In this document: positions 26,037-37,579 of the stretch, one piece after another | How the letters are laid out: each line of letters starts with the position of its first letter | Numbering within the stretch: position 1 is the stretch's first letter | NCBI RefSeq assembly: GCF_020151015.1 | Contig: NZ_CP083746.1 | Coordinates: forward strand, 1,269,001-1,333,000 | Length of the DNA stretch: 64,000 nucleotides | Direction: 5' to 3' | Source of the DNA: Pseudomonas sp. p1(2021b) | GTDB lineage: Bacteria; Pseudomonadota; Gammaproteobacteria; Pseudomonadales; Pseudomonadaceae | Position numbers and translations under genes: made by a program | The notes under the pieces: model-generated | Databases searched by the model: none | What the model was told of the DNA's origin: nothing | What the model saw: the letters and a program-made list of their open reading frames with translations, nothing else

Positions 26037-28493
26037 ATGAAGGGAAATCGGACTCTCGAAGCGCCGAAGTTGCTGGGCATCACCTGGCCGTTCGTCGCTG
26101 TTGTGATTTTCCAGGTGCTGCTGGGCAGCATGAGCCTTTATGCCATGTCCGCCGTGCGCGCCTATGTCGCGGGCGAAAGCTTGTGGTCCAAAGCCCAGAA
26201 GGACGCCATCTACTACCTCAGCCTGTATGCCGACACCCGCGACGAGCGTACCTACCAGCGCTACCTGCGGGCCACCGAGGTGCCCAAGGGCGACCGCGAG
26301 TTGCGCCTGGCGCTGGACCCGTCCAACCCGGACGTGGAGGCCGCGCGCAAGGGCATCCTGCAAGGCGGCAACCACCCCGACGACGTCGCCCGGATCATCT
26401 GGTTCTATCGCAACTTTCGCCACATCAGCTACATGGAAACGGCCATCGCCTACTGGGACATCGGCGACGAGTACCTGCGCCAGCTGGACGTGGTGGCCAA
26501 CGAAATGCGTGCAGGTTTCACCCAGGGCCAGGTCACCCCGGCGCAAGTCAACGCCTGGCGAGCCCGCATCGTTGCCATCAATGAAGGCGTGACACCGGCC
26601 GCCAGGGCCTTCAGCGATGCCCTGGGGGAAGGTTCGCGCATGCTGATGCGCGTGCTGCTGATCACCAACCTGGCCACGGCCTTGTTCCTGATCACCATTG
26701 CCTGGCGCCGTTCGAGCAAGCTGCTGGGCCAGCGCCAAGCCTTCGCCCAAGCCTTGCAGGCCGAGCGCGAGCGCGCGCAGATCACCTTGCAGTCGATCGG
26801 CGATGCGGTGATCACCACGGACGTCGACGGCCTCATCGTCTACATGAACCCCGCTGCCGAACTGCTCACTCACTGGCCGGCCGGCCAGGCCCAGGGGATG
26901 CCCCTGGCGGCGTTGTTCAGCCTGGTGGACGAGCATGCCGAGCATGACAACCGTACCCTGGTCGAGCAGGTGCTCAGTGGCAGCCTCAAGGGCGGCTCCG
27001 AGCATGCCCGGCTGATCCAGCGCCTGGATGGCAGCACGGTGTCGATCAACCTGGTGGGTTCGCCGATCTACAGCGACAACCAGGTGACTGGCCTGGTGCT
27101 GGCGCTGCACGACATGACCCAGGAACGCCAGTACATCGCCAACCTGTCCTGGCAGGCGACCCACGATGCCTTGACCGGCCTCGCCAACCGCCGCGAGTTC
27201 GAATACCGCCTGGAACAGGCGCTCAACGGCCTGACCCGCCAGGCCGGGCGGCATTCATTGATGTTCCTGGACCTGGACCAGTTCAAACTGGTCAACGACA
27301 CCAGTGGCCATGCCGCCGGCGATGAGCTGTTGCGGCACATCTGTGCGGTGCTGCAGGCAGGCCTGCGCGAAGGCGACACCCTGGCGCGCCTGGGCGGCGA
27401 CGAATTCGGCGTGTTGCTGGAAAACTGCCCGCCGGAGCAAGCCGAGCGTATCGCCGAGCAGCTGCGCCAGGCCGTGCAGACCCTGCACTTCGTGTGGAAG
27501 GCGCGACCCTTCGTCACCACCGTGAGCATCGGCCTTGTGCACATCGCCCAGCCGGCCGGCACCCTGGAAGCATCCCTGCGCGCCGCCGACATGGCCTGCT
27601 ACATGGCCAAGGAGAAGGGGCGCAACCGGGTGCAGGTGTACCACCCCGACGACAGCGAACTGTCGCTGCGCTTCGGCGAAATGGCCTGGATCCAGCGCCT
27701 GCATGTGGCCCTGGAGGAAAACCGTTTCTGCCTGTATGCCCAGGAAATCGCCCCGCTGACCGCCATCGAGGGGCCGGGGCATCTGGAGATCCTGCTGCGC
27801 CTGCATGACGAAAGCGGCCGCACCATCCTGCCCAGCACGTTCATCCCTGCCGCCGAACGCTACGGCATGATGACCGCCCTGGACCGTTGGGTGGTGCGCA
27901 ACGTGTTCCAGGTCATCCGCCAAAGCCTGGACGATGGCCGGGATGGCCCGCTGGCCATGTGCGCTATCAACCTGTCGGGCTCGAGCATCGGCGATGACAA
28001 GTTCCTGGAGTACCTGCAGCACCTGTTCGAGGAGTACCGCATACCGCCGCGGCTGGTCTGTTTCGAAATTACCGAGACCAGCGCTATCGCCAATCTCGGC
28101 AGTGCGATTCGCTTCATCAATGAATTGAAAGGCCTGGGCTGCAAGTTCTCCCTGGACGACTTCTGTGCCGGGATGTCGTCATTCGCGTACTTGAAACATC
28201 TGCCTGTAGACTTCCTGAAGATCGACGGAAGTTTCGTCAAAGACATGCTCGATGACCCGATTAACCGCGCCATGGTCGAGGTGATCAATCACATCGGCCA
28301 TGTCATGGGCAAGCGGACCATCGCCGAGTTCGTCGAGACGCCGTTGATCGAGCAGGCGTTGCAGGAGATCGGCGTGGATTATGCCCAGGGTTACCTCATC
28401 GAGCGGCCGCAGGTGTTCACCTGCGACAGCCTACGACGCCAACGAATAGCCGCAAGGCCCCTGTTGCACCGGGCGCCTGGGACCTTTCGTTAA
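26037..28493 (+). CDS. Membrane PAS-GGDEF-EAL cyclic-di-GMP enzyme
   Basis: 818 residues. Transmembrane helices near 12-37 and 200-222 bracket a ~165-residue periplasmic sensor region. A PAS domain (about 240-365), GGDEF (about 370-530) and EAL (about 550-800) follow. The cyclase motif is intact (ARLGGDEFG), with a proper inhibitory RxxD site (REGD) five residues before it. The EAL domain keeps catalytic segments: EILLR (for EALLR), NLSGSSIGD, FEITETSAI, DDFCAGMSS, LKIDGSFV and AEFVE. Both diguanylate cyclase and phosphodiesterase activities therefore look possible; the net direction cannot be told from sequence. AAGGA precedes the ATG. Confidence 0.92.
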   Translation: MKGNRTLEAPKLLGITWPFVAVVIFQVLLGSMSLYAMSAVRAYVAGESLWSKAQKDAIYYLSLYADTRDERTYQRYLRATEVPKGDRELRLALDPSNPDVEAARKGILQGGNHPDDVARIIWFYRNFRHISYMETAIAYWDIGDEYLRQLDVVANEMRAGFTQGQVTPAQVNAWRARIVAINEGVTPAARAFSDALGEGSRMLMRVLLITNLATALFLITIAWRRSSKLLGQRQAFAQALQAERERAQITLQSIGDAVITTDVDGLIVYMNPAAELLTHWPAGQAQGMPLAALFSLVDEHAEHDNRTLVEQVLSGSLKGGSEHARLIQRLDGSTVSINLVGSPIYSDNQVTGLVLALHDMTQERQYIANLSWQATHDALTGLANRREFEYRLEQALNGLTRQAGRHSLMFLDLDQFKLVNDTSGHAAGDELLRHICAVLQAGLREGDTLARLGGDEFGVLLENCPPEQAERIAEQLRQAVQTLHFVWKARPFVTTVSIGLVHIAQPAGTLEASLRAADMACYMAKEKGRNRVQVYHPDDSELSLRFGEMAWIQRLHVALEENRFCLYAQEIAPLTAIEGPGHLEILLRLHDESGRTILPSTFIPAAERYGMMTALDRWVVRNVFQVIRQSLDDGRDGPLAMCAINLSGSSIGDDKFLEYLQHLFEEYRIPPRLVCFEITETSAIANLGSAIRFINELKGLGCKFSLDDFCAGMSSFAYLKHLPVDFLKIDGSFVKDMLDDPINRAMVEVINHIGHVMGKRTIAEFVETPLIEQALQEIGVDYAQGYLIERPQVFTCDSLRRQRIAARPLLHRAPGTFR

Positions 28494-28537
28494 AAAAGGA
28501 GCCGTCCGGATGATCACATGATTCAAGGAGCTGGAAA

Positions 28538-29323
28538 GTGATTGATACATTCGTTCGGATCGGTCCTCTGATGGACCCTGCAAGTTACCCCGCCTGGGCC
28601 CAGCAACTGCTCGAAGACTGCCGTGAAAGCAAGCGGCGGGTGGTGGAACACGAGTTCTACCAGCGCCTGCGCGATGGTGAGCTCAAGCAGCACACCATCC
28701 GCCAGTACCTGATCGGTGGCTGGCCGGTGGTCGAGCAGTTCTCTCTGTACATGGCCCACAACATCACCAAGACCCGCTACGCCCGCCACCCCGGCGAGGA
28801 CATGGCGCGGCGCTGGCTGATGCGCAACATCCGCGTCGAGCTCAACCATGCCGACTACTGGCTGCACTGGTGCCAGGCCCATGGCGTCAGCCTGGCCGAC
28901 TTGCAGGCCCAGGACGTGCCGCCGGAGCTCAATGGCCTCAACGACTGGTGCTGGCGGGTGTGCGCCACCGAATCGTTGGCGCTGTCGATGGCGGCCACCA
29001 ACTACGCCATCGAAGGCGCGACCGGTGAATGGGCGGCCCTGGTGTGCTCGACCGACACCTATGCCCAGGGCTTCCCTGACGCGATTCGCAAGCGGGCGAT
29101 GAAGTGGCTGAAGTTGCATGCGCAGTACGATGATGCGCACCCCTGGGAGGCGCTGGAGATCATCTGCACGCTGGCCGGGGAGAACCCGACCCTGGGGCTC
29201 AGGAACGAGCTGCGCAGAACCATCTGCAAGAGCTATGACTGCATGTTCCTATTCCTGGAGCGGTGCATGCAGCTGGAGAATCGCCAGCAAGAGCGGATGA
29301 GGCCGGCACTGGCGGCCGGCTGA
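28538..29323 (+). CDS. undA: UndA-like nonheme diiron oxidase (1-undecene formation)
   Basis: 261 residues from a GTG with AAGGAG upstream. Often annotated as a TenA-family regulator, but it carries the ligand set of heme-oxygenase-like diiron oxidases: Glu101 and His104 (VELNHADYW), Glu159 (NYAIEGATGEW), His194, Asp198 and His201 (HAQYDDAHPWEALEI). The opening (IDTF..GPLM..ASYPAWAQQL) and GWPVVEQF and HPGEDMARRWLMRN match what I recall of UndA of P. protegens Pf-5, which converts lauric acid to the volatile alkene 1-undecene. Identification is from memory of the family, not alignment. It stands alone between the GGDEF/EAL gene and a REP pair. Confidence 0.85.
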   Translation: MIDTFVRIGPLMDPASYPAWAQQLLEDCRESKRRVVEHEFYQRLRDGELKQHTIRQYLIGGWPVVEQFSLYMAHNITKTRYARHPGEDMARRWLMRNIRVELNHADYWLHWCQAHGVSLADLQAQDVPPELNGLNDWCWRVCATESLALSMAATNYAIEGATGEWAALVCSTDTYAQGFPDAIRKRAMKWLKLHAQYDDAHPWEALEIICTLAGENPTLGLRNELRRTICKSYDCMFLFLERCMQLENRQQERMRPALAAG

Positions 29324-29330
29324 CGGGCCC

Positions 29331-29416
29331 TATCGCGGGGCAAGCCCGCTCCCACAGGTACAGTGCCAACCCAAGGCCTGTACCGATCCTGTAGGAGCGG
29401 GCTTGTCCCGCGATTG
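29331..29416. repeat. Inverted REP pair
   Basis: Units near 29331-29358 (ATCGCGGGGCAAGCCCGCTC) and 29389-29416 (GTAGGAGCGGGCTTGTCCCG) in the convergent gap between undA and the YciK-like gene. Confidence 0.88.
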
Positions 29417-29435
29417 CGTCAGCCCAGGCAGCCCT

Positions 29436-30176
29436 TTATTGAGCGTTGAACGCCTGCCCATTCACCCCGGCGCTGTCTGGCCCCATCAGGTACAGGTACA
29501 CCGGCATGATCTCTTCGGGCAGCGGGTTGTTCTGCGGGTTTTCGCTCGGGTAGGCCTGGGCACGCATGGCCGTGCGGGTCGCACCTGGGTTGATGCTGTT
29601 GGCACGCACCGGCGCCACGCCTTCCAGCTCGTCGGCCAGGGTCTGCATCAGGCCCTCGGTGGCGAACTTCGACACCCCATAGGCACCCCAGTACGCCCGG
29701 CCCTTGCGCCCGACGCTGCTGGAGGTGAACACCACCGAGGCGTCTTCGGACAGCTTGAGCAGCGGCAGCAGCGTGCTGGTCAGCATGAAGGTGGCATTGA
29801 CGTTGATGTGCATCACGCGCATGAAGTTGTCGCCCGAGAGCTGTTCCAGCGGCGTGCGCGGGCCGATGATCGAGGCGTTGTTGAGCAGCCCGTCGAGGCG
29901 GCCGAACTGGTCCTCGATCATCACCGCCAGCTCGTCGTACTGGTGGGGCAGGGCGGTTTCCAGGTTGAATGGAATCACCACCGGGGTCGGGTGGCCGGCG
30001 GCTTCGATCTGGTCGTAGACCTCGTTGAGATTGGCCTCGGTCTTGCCCAGCAGCAGCACCGTGGCGCCCAGGGCGGCATAGGCCTTGGCGGCGGCGGCAC
30101 CGATGCCACGACCGGCACCGGTGACCAGGATGATCCGGCCTTTGAGCAGGTCGGGGCGGGCGGTGTAGTCGAACAT
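29436..30176 (-). CDS. yciK: YciK-like short-chain dehydrogenase/reductase
   Basis: 246 residues with the classical SDR cofactor loop VTGAGRGIGAAAA, the NNAS motif (LLNNASIIGPRTPLE) and the YxxxK catalytic pair (GAYGVSKFATEGL) preceded by the Ser of TSSSVGRKG. NINPG-type segment SINPGATRTAMRA. Closely resembles YciK of gamma-proteobacteria; the true substrate is unknown. AAGGA site 10 bases before the ATG. It heads in the same direction as mupP and ubiG, from which it is separated by REP repeats. Confidence 0.88.
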   Translation of the reverse strand: MFDYTARPDLLKGRIILVTGAGRGIGAAAAKAYAALGATVLLLGKTEANLNEVYDQIEAAGHPTPVVIPFNLETALPHQYDELAVMIEDQFGRLDGLLNNASIIGPRTPLEQLSGDNFMRVMHINVNATFMLTSTLLPLLKLSEDASVVFTSSSVGRKGRAYWGAYGVSKFATEGLMQTLADELEGVAPVRANSINPGATRTAMRAQAYPSENPQNNPLPEEIMPVYLYLMGPDSAGVNGQAFNAQ

Positions 30177-30202
30177 GTCAGGTGTCCTTGTTCATGAATT
30201 TG

Positions 30203-30308
30203 CGCAAATCCTGTAGGAGCGGGCTTGCCCCGCGATGGCGTCGGATCAGGCAGTGAGGGCTGTCTGGCCTGACGTCATCGCGGGACAAGCCCGCTCCTAC
30301 AGGATTTG
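30203..30308. repeat. Inverted REP pair with extended complementary flanks
   Basis: Units near 30209-30237 and 30277-30304; the outer flanks (GCAAATCC / GGATTTGC) also pair, so the whole 106-bp block is one large imperfect palindrome between mupP and yciK. Confidence 0.9.
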
Positions 30309-30328
30309 CGGTGCCCAGGATTAGGGGA

Positions 30329-31006
30329 TCAGCAGCCGCACAGCGCGCTGTCGATCACCTTGCGCAGGTCCAACGGGTGGTCCACCACCACGTCGGCACC
30401 CCAGTTGTTGGGGTTGTCCTGTGGATGAATATAGCCATAGCGCACCGCCGCCGTGCGGGTGCCGGCGTCGCGACCGGACTCGATGTCACGCAGGTCGTCG
30501 CCCACGAACAGGACGCTGGCCGGGTCCAGGTCGAGGGTCTTGCAGGCCAGGATCAGCGGCTCGGGGTCGGGCTTGCTGTTCTTGACGTGGTCCGGGCAGA
30601 TCAGCAGGGCCGAGCGCTCGGCCAGGCCCAGGCGCTGCATGATGGGTTCGGCGAAACGTACCGGCTTGTTGGTCACCACGCCCCACAGCAGGTTGCCTTT
30701 CTCGATGTCCTCGAGCAGCTCGGCCATGCCGTCGAACAGCTTGCTGTGCACCGCGCAGTCGCGCTGGTAGCGCTCCAGGAACTCCAGGCGCAGGGCCTCG
30801 AAGCCTTCGGCGTCCGGGTCCATGGCGAAGGTGGCCGCGACCATGGCGCGTGCGCCGCCGGAGATCACGTCGCGGATGCGCTGGTCATCGATGGCCGGCA
30901 GGCCGCGGTCGGCCAGCATGCCCTGGCAGATGGCGATGAAGTCTGGCGCGGTGTCCAGCAGGGTGCCATCCATGTCGAAGAGTACGGCTCGCAAACGCAT
31001 GCTCAT
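30329..31006 (-). CDS. mupP: N-acetylmuramic acid 6-phosphate phosphatase MupP
   Basis: 225 residues, HAD superfamily. Motif I is [13 protein letters not shown], the Thr/Lys motifs are VVTNKP and SKPDPEP, and motif IV is [12 protein letters not shown]. Often annotated phosphoglycolate phosphatase (gph), but in P. putida and P. aeruginosa the gene beside ubiG encodes MupP, which dephosphorylates MurNAc-6P in the peptidoglycan recycling route that bypasses de novo synthesis (established knowledge). The start chosen (31006) overlaps the ubiG stop in an ATGA arrangement; the same reading frame runs on upstream inside ubiG but not as this protein. Confidence 0.9.
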   Translation of the reverse strand: MSMRLRAVLFDMDGTLLDTAPDFIAICQGMLADRGLPAIDDQRIRDVISGGARAMVAATFAMDPDAEGFEALRLEFLERYQRDCAVHSKLFDGMAELLEDIEKGNLLWGVVTNKPVRFAEPIMQRLGLAERSALLICPDHVKNSKPDPEPLILACKTLDLDPASVLFVGDDLRDIESGRDAGTRTAAVRYGYIHPQDNPNNWGADVVVDHPLDLRKVIDSALCGC

Positions 31007-31701
31007 TCCTCGCGCAGGGTCTGGATCATGTAGTTGACGTCCACGTCGCTGCAGAGCTTGTAGTGCTTGGTCAGCGGGTTGTAGGTCAGGCCGATGATGT
31101 CCTTGACCTCCAGGCCCGCAGTGCGGCTCCAGGCACCCAGCTCGGACGGGCGGATGAACTTCTTGAAGTCGTGGGTGCCGCGCGGCAGCATCTTGAGGAT
31201 GTACTCGGCGCCGACGATGGCCAGCAGGTAGGCCTTGGGGTTGCGGTTGATGGTGGAGAAGAACACCTGGCCGCCGGGCTTGACCAGGCGGTGGCAGGCG
31301 CGGATCACCGAGGATGGGTCCGGCACGTGCTCGAGCATTTCGAGGCAGGTGACCACGTCGAACTGGCCGGCCATTTCCTCGGCCATGTCCTCGGCGGTGA
31401 TGCGCCGGTATTGCACTTCGACACCCGACTCCAGCTGGTGCAGTTGGGCCACCGCCAGCGGCGCCTCGCCCATGTCGATGCCGGTGACGCTGGCGCCACG
31501 CAGGGCCATGGCTTCGCTGAGGATGCCGCCGCCGCAGCCGACGTCCAGTACCTTTTTGCCGGCCAGGCCCGCGCGCTCGTCGATCCAGTTGACCCGCAGC
31601 GGGTTGATGTCGTGCAGCGGCTTGAACTCGCTCTCGCGGTCCCACCAGCGGTGGGCCAGGGCTTCGAACTTGGCGATTTCGGCGTGGTCGACGTTGCTCA
31701 T
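31003..31701 (-). CDS. ubiG: Ubiquinone biosynthesis O-methyltransferase
   Basis: 232 residues. SAM-binding motif [16 protein letters not shown]; further UbiG segments are [20 protein letters not shown] at the N-terminus, [11 protein letters not shown] and [14 protein letters not shown]. Performs both O-methylations of ubiquinone synthesis. GAGGA lies upstream of the ATG. Translationally coupled to mupP through the 4-bp ATGA overlap. Confidence 0.96.
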   Translation of the reverse strand: MSNVDHAEIAKFEALAHRWWDRESEFKPLHDINPLRVNWIDERAGLAGKKVLDVGCGGGILSEAMALRGASVTGIDMGEAPLAVAQLHQLESGVEVQYRRITAEDMAEEMAGQFDVVTCLEMLEHVPDPSSVIRACHRLVKPGGQVFFSTINRNPKAYLLAIVGAEYILKMLPRGTHDFKKFIRPSELGAWSRTAGLEVKDIIGLTYNPLTKHYKLCSDVDVNYMIQTLREE

Positions 31702-31764
31702 GGAACAGTCCTCTGAATCTTCGATAAAGGTGCTACGGGCGCCAGCCTGCTGGCTGGCGGCCAG

Positions 31765-33087
31765 TCATTCGTTGCCTGCGATGCGCGCGCCCCAGGCGCG
31801 GGCCGTGGCCGTCAGGGCCTGTTCGTCCATCTGCGTCAGGCGGCCCTCGTCGAGCAATTGCTGACCGGCGACCCAGACGTGCCGCGCGCAGTCGCGGCCG
31901 GTGGCGTAGATCAGTTGTGAAACCGGGTCGTGGACCGGCTGCTGGGCCAGCCCCGACAGGTCGAAGGCCACCAGGTCGGCCGCCTTGCCCAGCTCCAGCG
32001 AACCGGTGACGGCCTCGAGGCCCAGGGCGCGGGCGCCGTTGAGCGTGGCCATGCGCAGCGCCCGATGGGCGTCCAGCGCCGTGGCCGAGCCCGCCACCGC
32101 CTTGGCCAGCAGGGCCGCGGTGCGGGTTTCGCCGAGCAGGTCCAGGTCGTTGTTGCTGGCCGCGCCATCGGTCCCCACTGCCACATTGACGCCGGCCTGC
32201 CACAAGCGTTCCACCGGGCAGAAGCCGCTGGCCAGCTTGAGGTTGGACTCGGGGCAGTGCACCACGCTGGTGTCGCTTTCTACCAGCAGGGCCAGGTCTT
32301 CGTCGCTGACCTGGGTCATGTGCACCGCCTGCAGGCGCGGGCCCAGCAGGCCGAGGCGGGCCAGGCGTGCCAGCGGGCGTTCGCCGCTGTCGGCCACGGC
32401 CCGCTCGACTTCGCCGGCGGTCTCGTGGATGTGCATGTGCAGCGGTGCGTCCAGCTGGTCGGCGATGACGCGGATCTTCTCCAGGTTCTCGTCGCTGACC
32501 GTGTAGGGCGCGTGCGGGCCGAGGGCGACGCTGATGCGCGGGTGGTGGTGCAGGTCGTCGAACAGCTCGATGGCCTGGTTCAGGCCCTCGTCGGGCGTGC
32601 GGGCACCGGGGATGGGGAAGTCCAGCAACGGCACGGCGATCTGTGCGCGGATGCCGCTGCGGTGTACCCGGTCACAGGCCTCGCGGGGGAAGAAATACAT
32701 GTCGGCGAAGCAGGTGACGCCGCCCTTGAGCTGCTCGGCGATGGCCAGGTCCGTGCCGTCGCGCACGAAGGCCTCGTCGACCCAGCGGCCTTCGGCTGGC
32801 CAGATGTGTTCCTCGAGCCAGGTCATCAGTGGCAGGTCGTCGGCCAGGCCGCGCAGCAGGGTCATGGCGGCATGGCCATGGGCATTGACCAGCCCCGGGC
32901 ACAGCAAGCAGTCGGGTAGCTCGCGCACCTCCCGCGCCTCGGGCGCCCGCTCGCGCGGGCCGAGCCAGGCGATCTGGCCGTCACGGATGCCCAGGGCGTG
33001 CTCCTTCAGTACCACCCCGGCTGGCTCCACGGGGACCAGCCAGGTCGGTATGAGTAGTAGGTCGAGGGGGGAAGACGCTTGGGGCAT
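31765..33087 (-). CDS. mtaD: 5-methylthioadenosine/S-adenosylhomocysteine deaminase
   Basis: 440 residues, amidohydrolase superfamily (TRZ/ATZ group). Metal ligands are visible as NAHGHAAM (HxH), the His of [11 protein letters not shown] and the Asp of [21 protein letters not shown] is typical of MTA/SAH deaminases. In P. aeruginosa the orthologue beside mtnA and ubiG deaminates methylthioadenosine to methylthioinosine, the first step of its methionine salvage. It is divergent from mtnA with ~110 bp between starts, so the two pathway genes share a promoter region. Confidence 0.88.
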   Translation of the reverse strand: MPQASSPLDLLLIPTWLVPVEPAGVVLKEHALGIRDGQIAWLGPRERAPEAREVRELPDCLLCPGLVNAHGHAAMTLLRGLADDLPLMTWLEEHIWPAEGRWVDEAFVRDGTDLAIAEQLKGGVTCFADMYFFPREACDRVHRSGIRAQIAVPLLDFPIPGARTPDEGLNQAIELFDDLHHHPRISVALGPHAPYTVSDENLEKIRVIADQLDAPLHMHIHETAGEVERAVADSGERPLARLARLGLLGPRLQAVHMTQVSDEDLALLVESDTSVVHCPESNLKLASGFCPVERLWQAGVNVAVGTDGAASNNDLDLLGETRTAALLAKAVAGSATALDAHRALRMATLNGARALGLEAVTGSLELGKAADLVAFDLSGLAQQPVHDPVSQLIYATGRDCARHVWVAGQQLLDEGRLTQMDEQALTATARAWGARIAGNE

Positions 33088-33155
33088 GCGGGGGGATACC
33101 TGGTTCTATGGAAACGAGCGCGCAGTATACCCGAGCGCCCGTGACAGAGGCTCGC

Positions 33156-33161
33156 TATAAT
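33156..33161 (+). promoter_or_regulatory. Candidate -10 element for mtnA
   Basis: A perfect TATAAT 37 bases before the preferred mtnA start, in the mtaD-mtnA divergent gap. No good -35 hexamer at 16-18 bp spacing, so strength is uncertain. Confidence 0.35.
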
Positions 33162-33197
33162 CGGCCGCTTTTGATCAGCGAACGACGGGGAGAGGCG

Positions 33198-34274
33198 ATG
33201 CGCGAGCGACTTTTGGCGGCGGAGAAGGTGACCGGCATCCAGTGGCGGGATGGCACCTTGCATCTGCTCGACCAGCGCCTGCTGCCTGCGCGTGAGCACT
33301 GGCTGGCCTGTACCGACGTGGCTTCGGTAGTGGAAGCGATTCGCCAGATGGCCGTGCGCGGGGCCTCGGCCATCGGCATCAGCGCCGCCTACGGCCTGGT
33401 GCTCGCCGTGCGCCAGCGCCTGGCCGAGGGCGAGGACTGGGAGCATGCGCTGGAGGAGGACTTCCTCGCCCTGGCCGAGGCCCGCCCCACCGCCGCCAAC
33501 CTGTTCTGGTCGCTCAACCGCATGCGCGAACGCCTGCAGCGGCTGCGCGCCGACGAAGACGTGCTGGCGGTGATGGAGGCCGAGGCGATGGCCATCCACG
33601 AAAGCGACCGCGAAGCCAACCTGACCATGGCCCAGCATGGCATCGAGCTGATCCGCCGGCAGCAGGGCAACGCCCAGGCCCTGCTCACTTACGGCAATGC
33701 CGGCGCCCTGGCTAGCGGCGGTTTCGGCAGCGCGCTGGGGGTGATCCGGGCGGCCTATCTGGAGGGTATGGTCGAGCGAGTGTACGCCGGCGAGACCCGC
33801 CCCTGGCTGCACGGCTCGCGCCTGACCGCCTGGGAACTGGCCCATGAAGGCATCCCGGCGACGCTGTGCGCCGATTCAGCCATGGCGCACCTGATGAAGA
33901 CCAAGGGCATCACCTGGGTGGTGGTCGGCGCCGACTGCATCGCCGCCAACGGCGATGTGGCCGGCAAGATCGGCACCTACCAACTGGCGGTGGCTGCCAT
34001 GCACCATGGCGTGCGTTTCATGGTGGTGGCGCCGAGTACCACCATCGACCTGAACCTGGCCACGGGCGAGGACATTCCCCTTGAGGAGCGCGAGGCCGAC
34101 GAGTTGCTGGATGTGGGCGGCAATCGGGTCGCGGCCGAGGTCGAGATGTGCAACCCGGTATTCGACGTGACCCCGGCTGACCTGGTCGATGTGATCGTGA
34201 CCGAGCGGGGCGTGGTCGAACGGCCCGATACGGCCAAGATTGCCCAGTTGATCTGTCGCAAGCGGTTGCATTGA
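33198..34274 (+). CDS. mtnA: S-methyl-5-thioribose-1-phosphate isomerase-like protein (MtnA)
   Basis: 358 residues from the ATG at 33198 ([10 protein letters not shown]), preceded by GGGGAGAGG; the frame is open further upstream but family length and the Shine-Dalgarno support this start. The fold is that of the eIF2B-like isomerases ([51 protein letters not shown]). Asp246 of VVGAD is kept. The residue normally occupied by the catalytic Cys (usual motif HCN.G) is Gly166 here ([12 protein letters not shown]), and the Arg usual after GAD is Cys247. Activity as an MTR-1-P isomerase is therefore uncertain, even though it sits beside the MTA deaminase gene. Confidence 0.85.
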   Translation: MRERLLAAEKVTGIQWRDGTLHLLDQRLLPAREHWLACTDVASVVEAIRQMAVRGASAIGISAAYGLVLAVRQRLAEGEDWEHALEEDFLALAEARPTAANLFWSLNRMRERLQRLRADEDVLAVMEAEAMAIHESDREANLTMAQHGIELIRRQQGNAQALLTYGNAGALASGGFGSALGVIRAAYLEGMVERVYAGETRPWLHGSRLTAWELAHEGIPATLCADSAMAHLMKTKGITWVVVGADCIAANGDVAGKIGTYQLAVAAMHHGVRFMVVAPSTTIDLNLATGEDIPLEEREADELLDVGGNRVAAEVEMCNPVFDVTPADLVDVIVTERGVVERPDTAKIAQLICRKRLH

Positions 34275-34279
34275 TCTTC

Positions 34280-34305
34280 GGATGGGCTGCAGCGCAGCCC
34301 CATCC
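34280..34305 (+). terminator. Hairpin after mtnA
   Basis: GGATGGGCTGC pairs with GCAGCCCCATCC (one bulged C) around a 3-base loop, 5 bases after the mtnA stop. No T-run follows, so termination would be inefficient or factor-assisted. Confidence 0.5.
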
Positions 34306-34493
34306 AATGGCGCAGATACAGCGAATCAACCGCTTCGGCGGCAACCTGCCATATCTCCCACGCCCCACGCCTTTGTGATACCATCCGGCAGTTTCCAGGC
34401 CCGCTCGTTGAAGCGGCCTTCATTGCGCAGATCCATGGCTCAACTCATTGATTTGTCGTAAGTCGTCGCACCACTGTGCGTTGCGGCGGCGAG

Positions 34494-34524
34494 CTTCGTT
34501 CGTCCTACGAGGGAAACGACGAAG
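34494..34524 (+). promoter_or_regulatory. Hairpin in the gyrA leader
   Basis: CTTCGTTCGT can pair with ACGACGAAG (one bulged T) just upstream of the gyrA ribosome-binding site (AAAAAGGAA). Position suggests a leader structure; no function is known to me. Confidence 0.3.
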
Positions 34525-34553
34525 TTTCACCAGAAAAAGGAATCAGGCTTCTC

Positions 34554-37322
<2,769 letters not shown>

Positions 37323-37341
37323 ACCAATGCAACACCCGAGC

Positions 37342-37370
37342 GGGGCGACCAAGGTCGCCCCGTTTGACTG
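37342..37370 (+). terminator. Terminator after gyrA
   Basis: 10-bp perfect stem CGGGGCGACC / GGTCGCCCCG with a 2-base spacer loop, followed by a short TTT. Lies 20 bp after the gyrA stop codon. Confidence 0.75.
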
Positions 37371-37403
37371 ATTACAGCAGGCTGCGCTGTAGTGGCGCGT
37401 CTC

Positions 37404-37524
37404 GTTGTAGGAGCGGCCTTGTGCCGCGAAAGGGCTGCAGGGCAGCTCCAGGGTTTCAGCGGCGCTGCGGCAATCTGGGGGTCGCTTTGCGGCCCTTTCG
37501 CGGCACAAGGCCGCTCCTACAGGG
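37404..37524. repeat. Inverted REP pair (CGGCCTTGTGCCG class)
   Basis: Units near 37406-37434 (GTAGGAGCGGCCTTGTGCCG) and 37496-37523 (inverse), between gyrA and serC. Confidence 0.88.
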
Positions 37525-37579
37525 ACCGGTGCGTGGTCTGCAAGAACGATTTGTACTATTTGGCAGAGCGAGAGTGGAT

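Noticed and set aside
31007..31645. Upstream extension of the mupP frame through ubiG
   Set aside because: The extension is out of frame with ubiG and has no HAD features; the ATGA overlap at 31003-31006 marks the real start.
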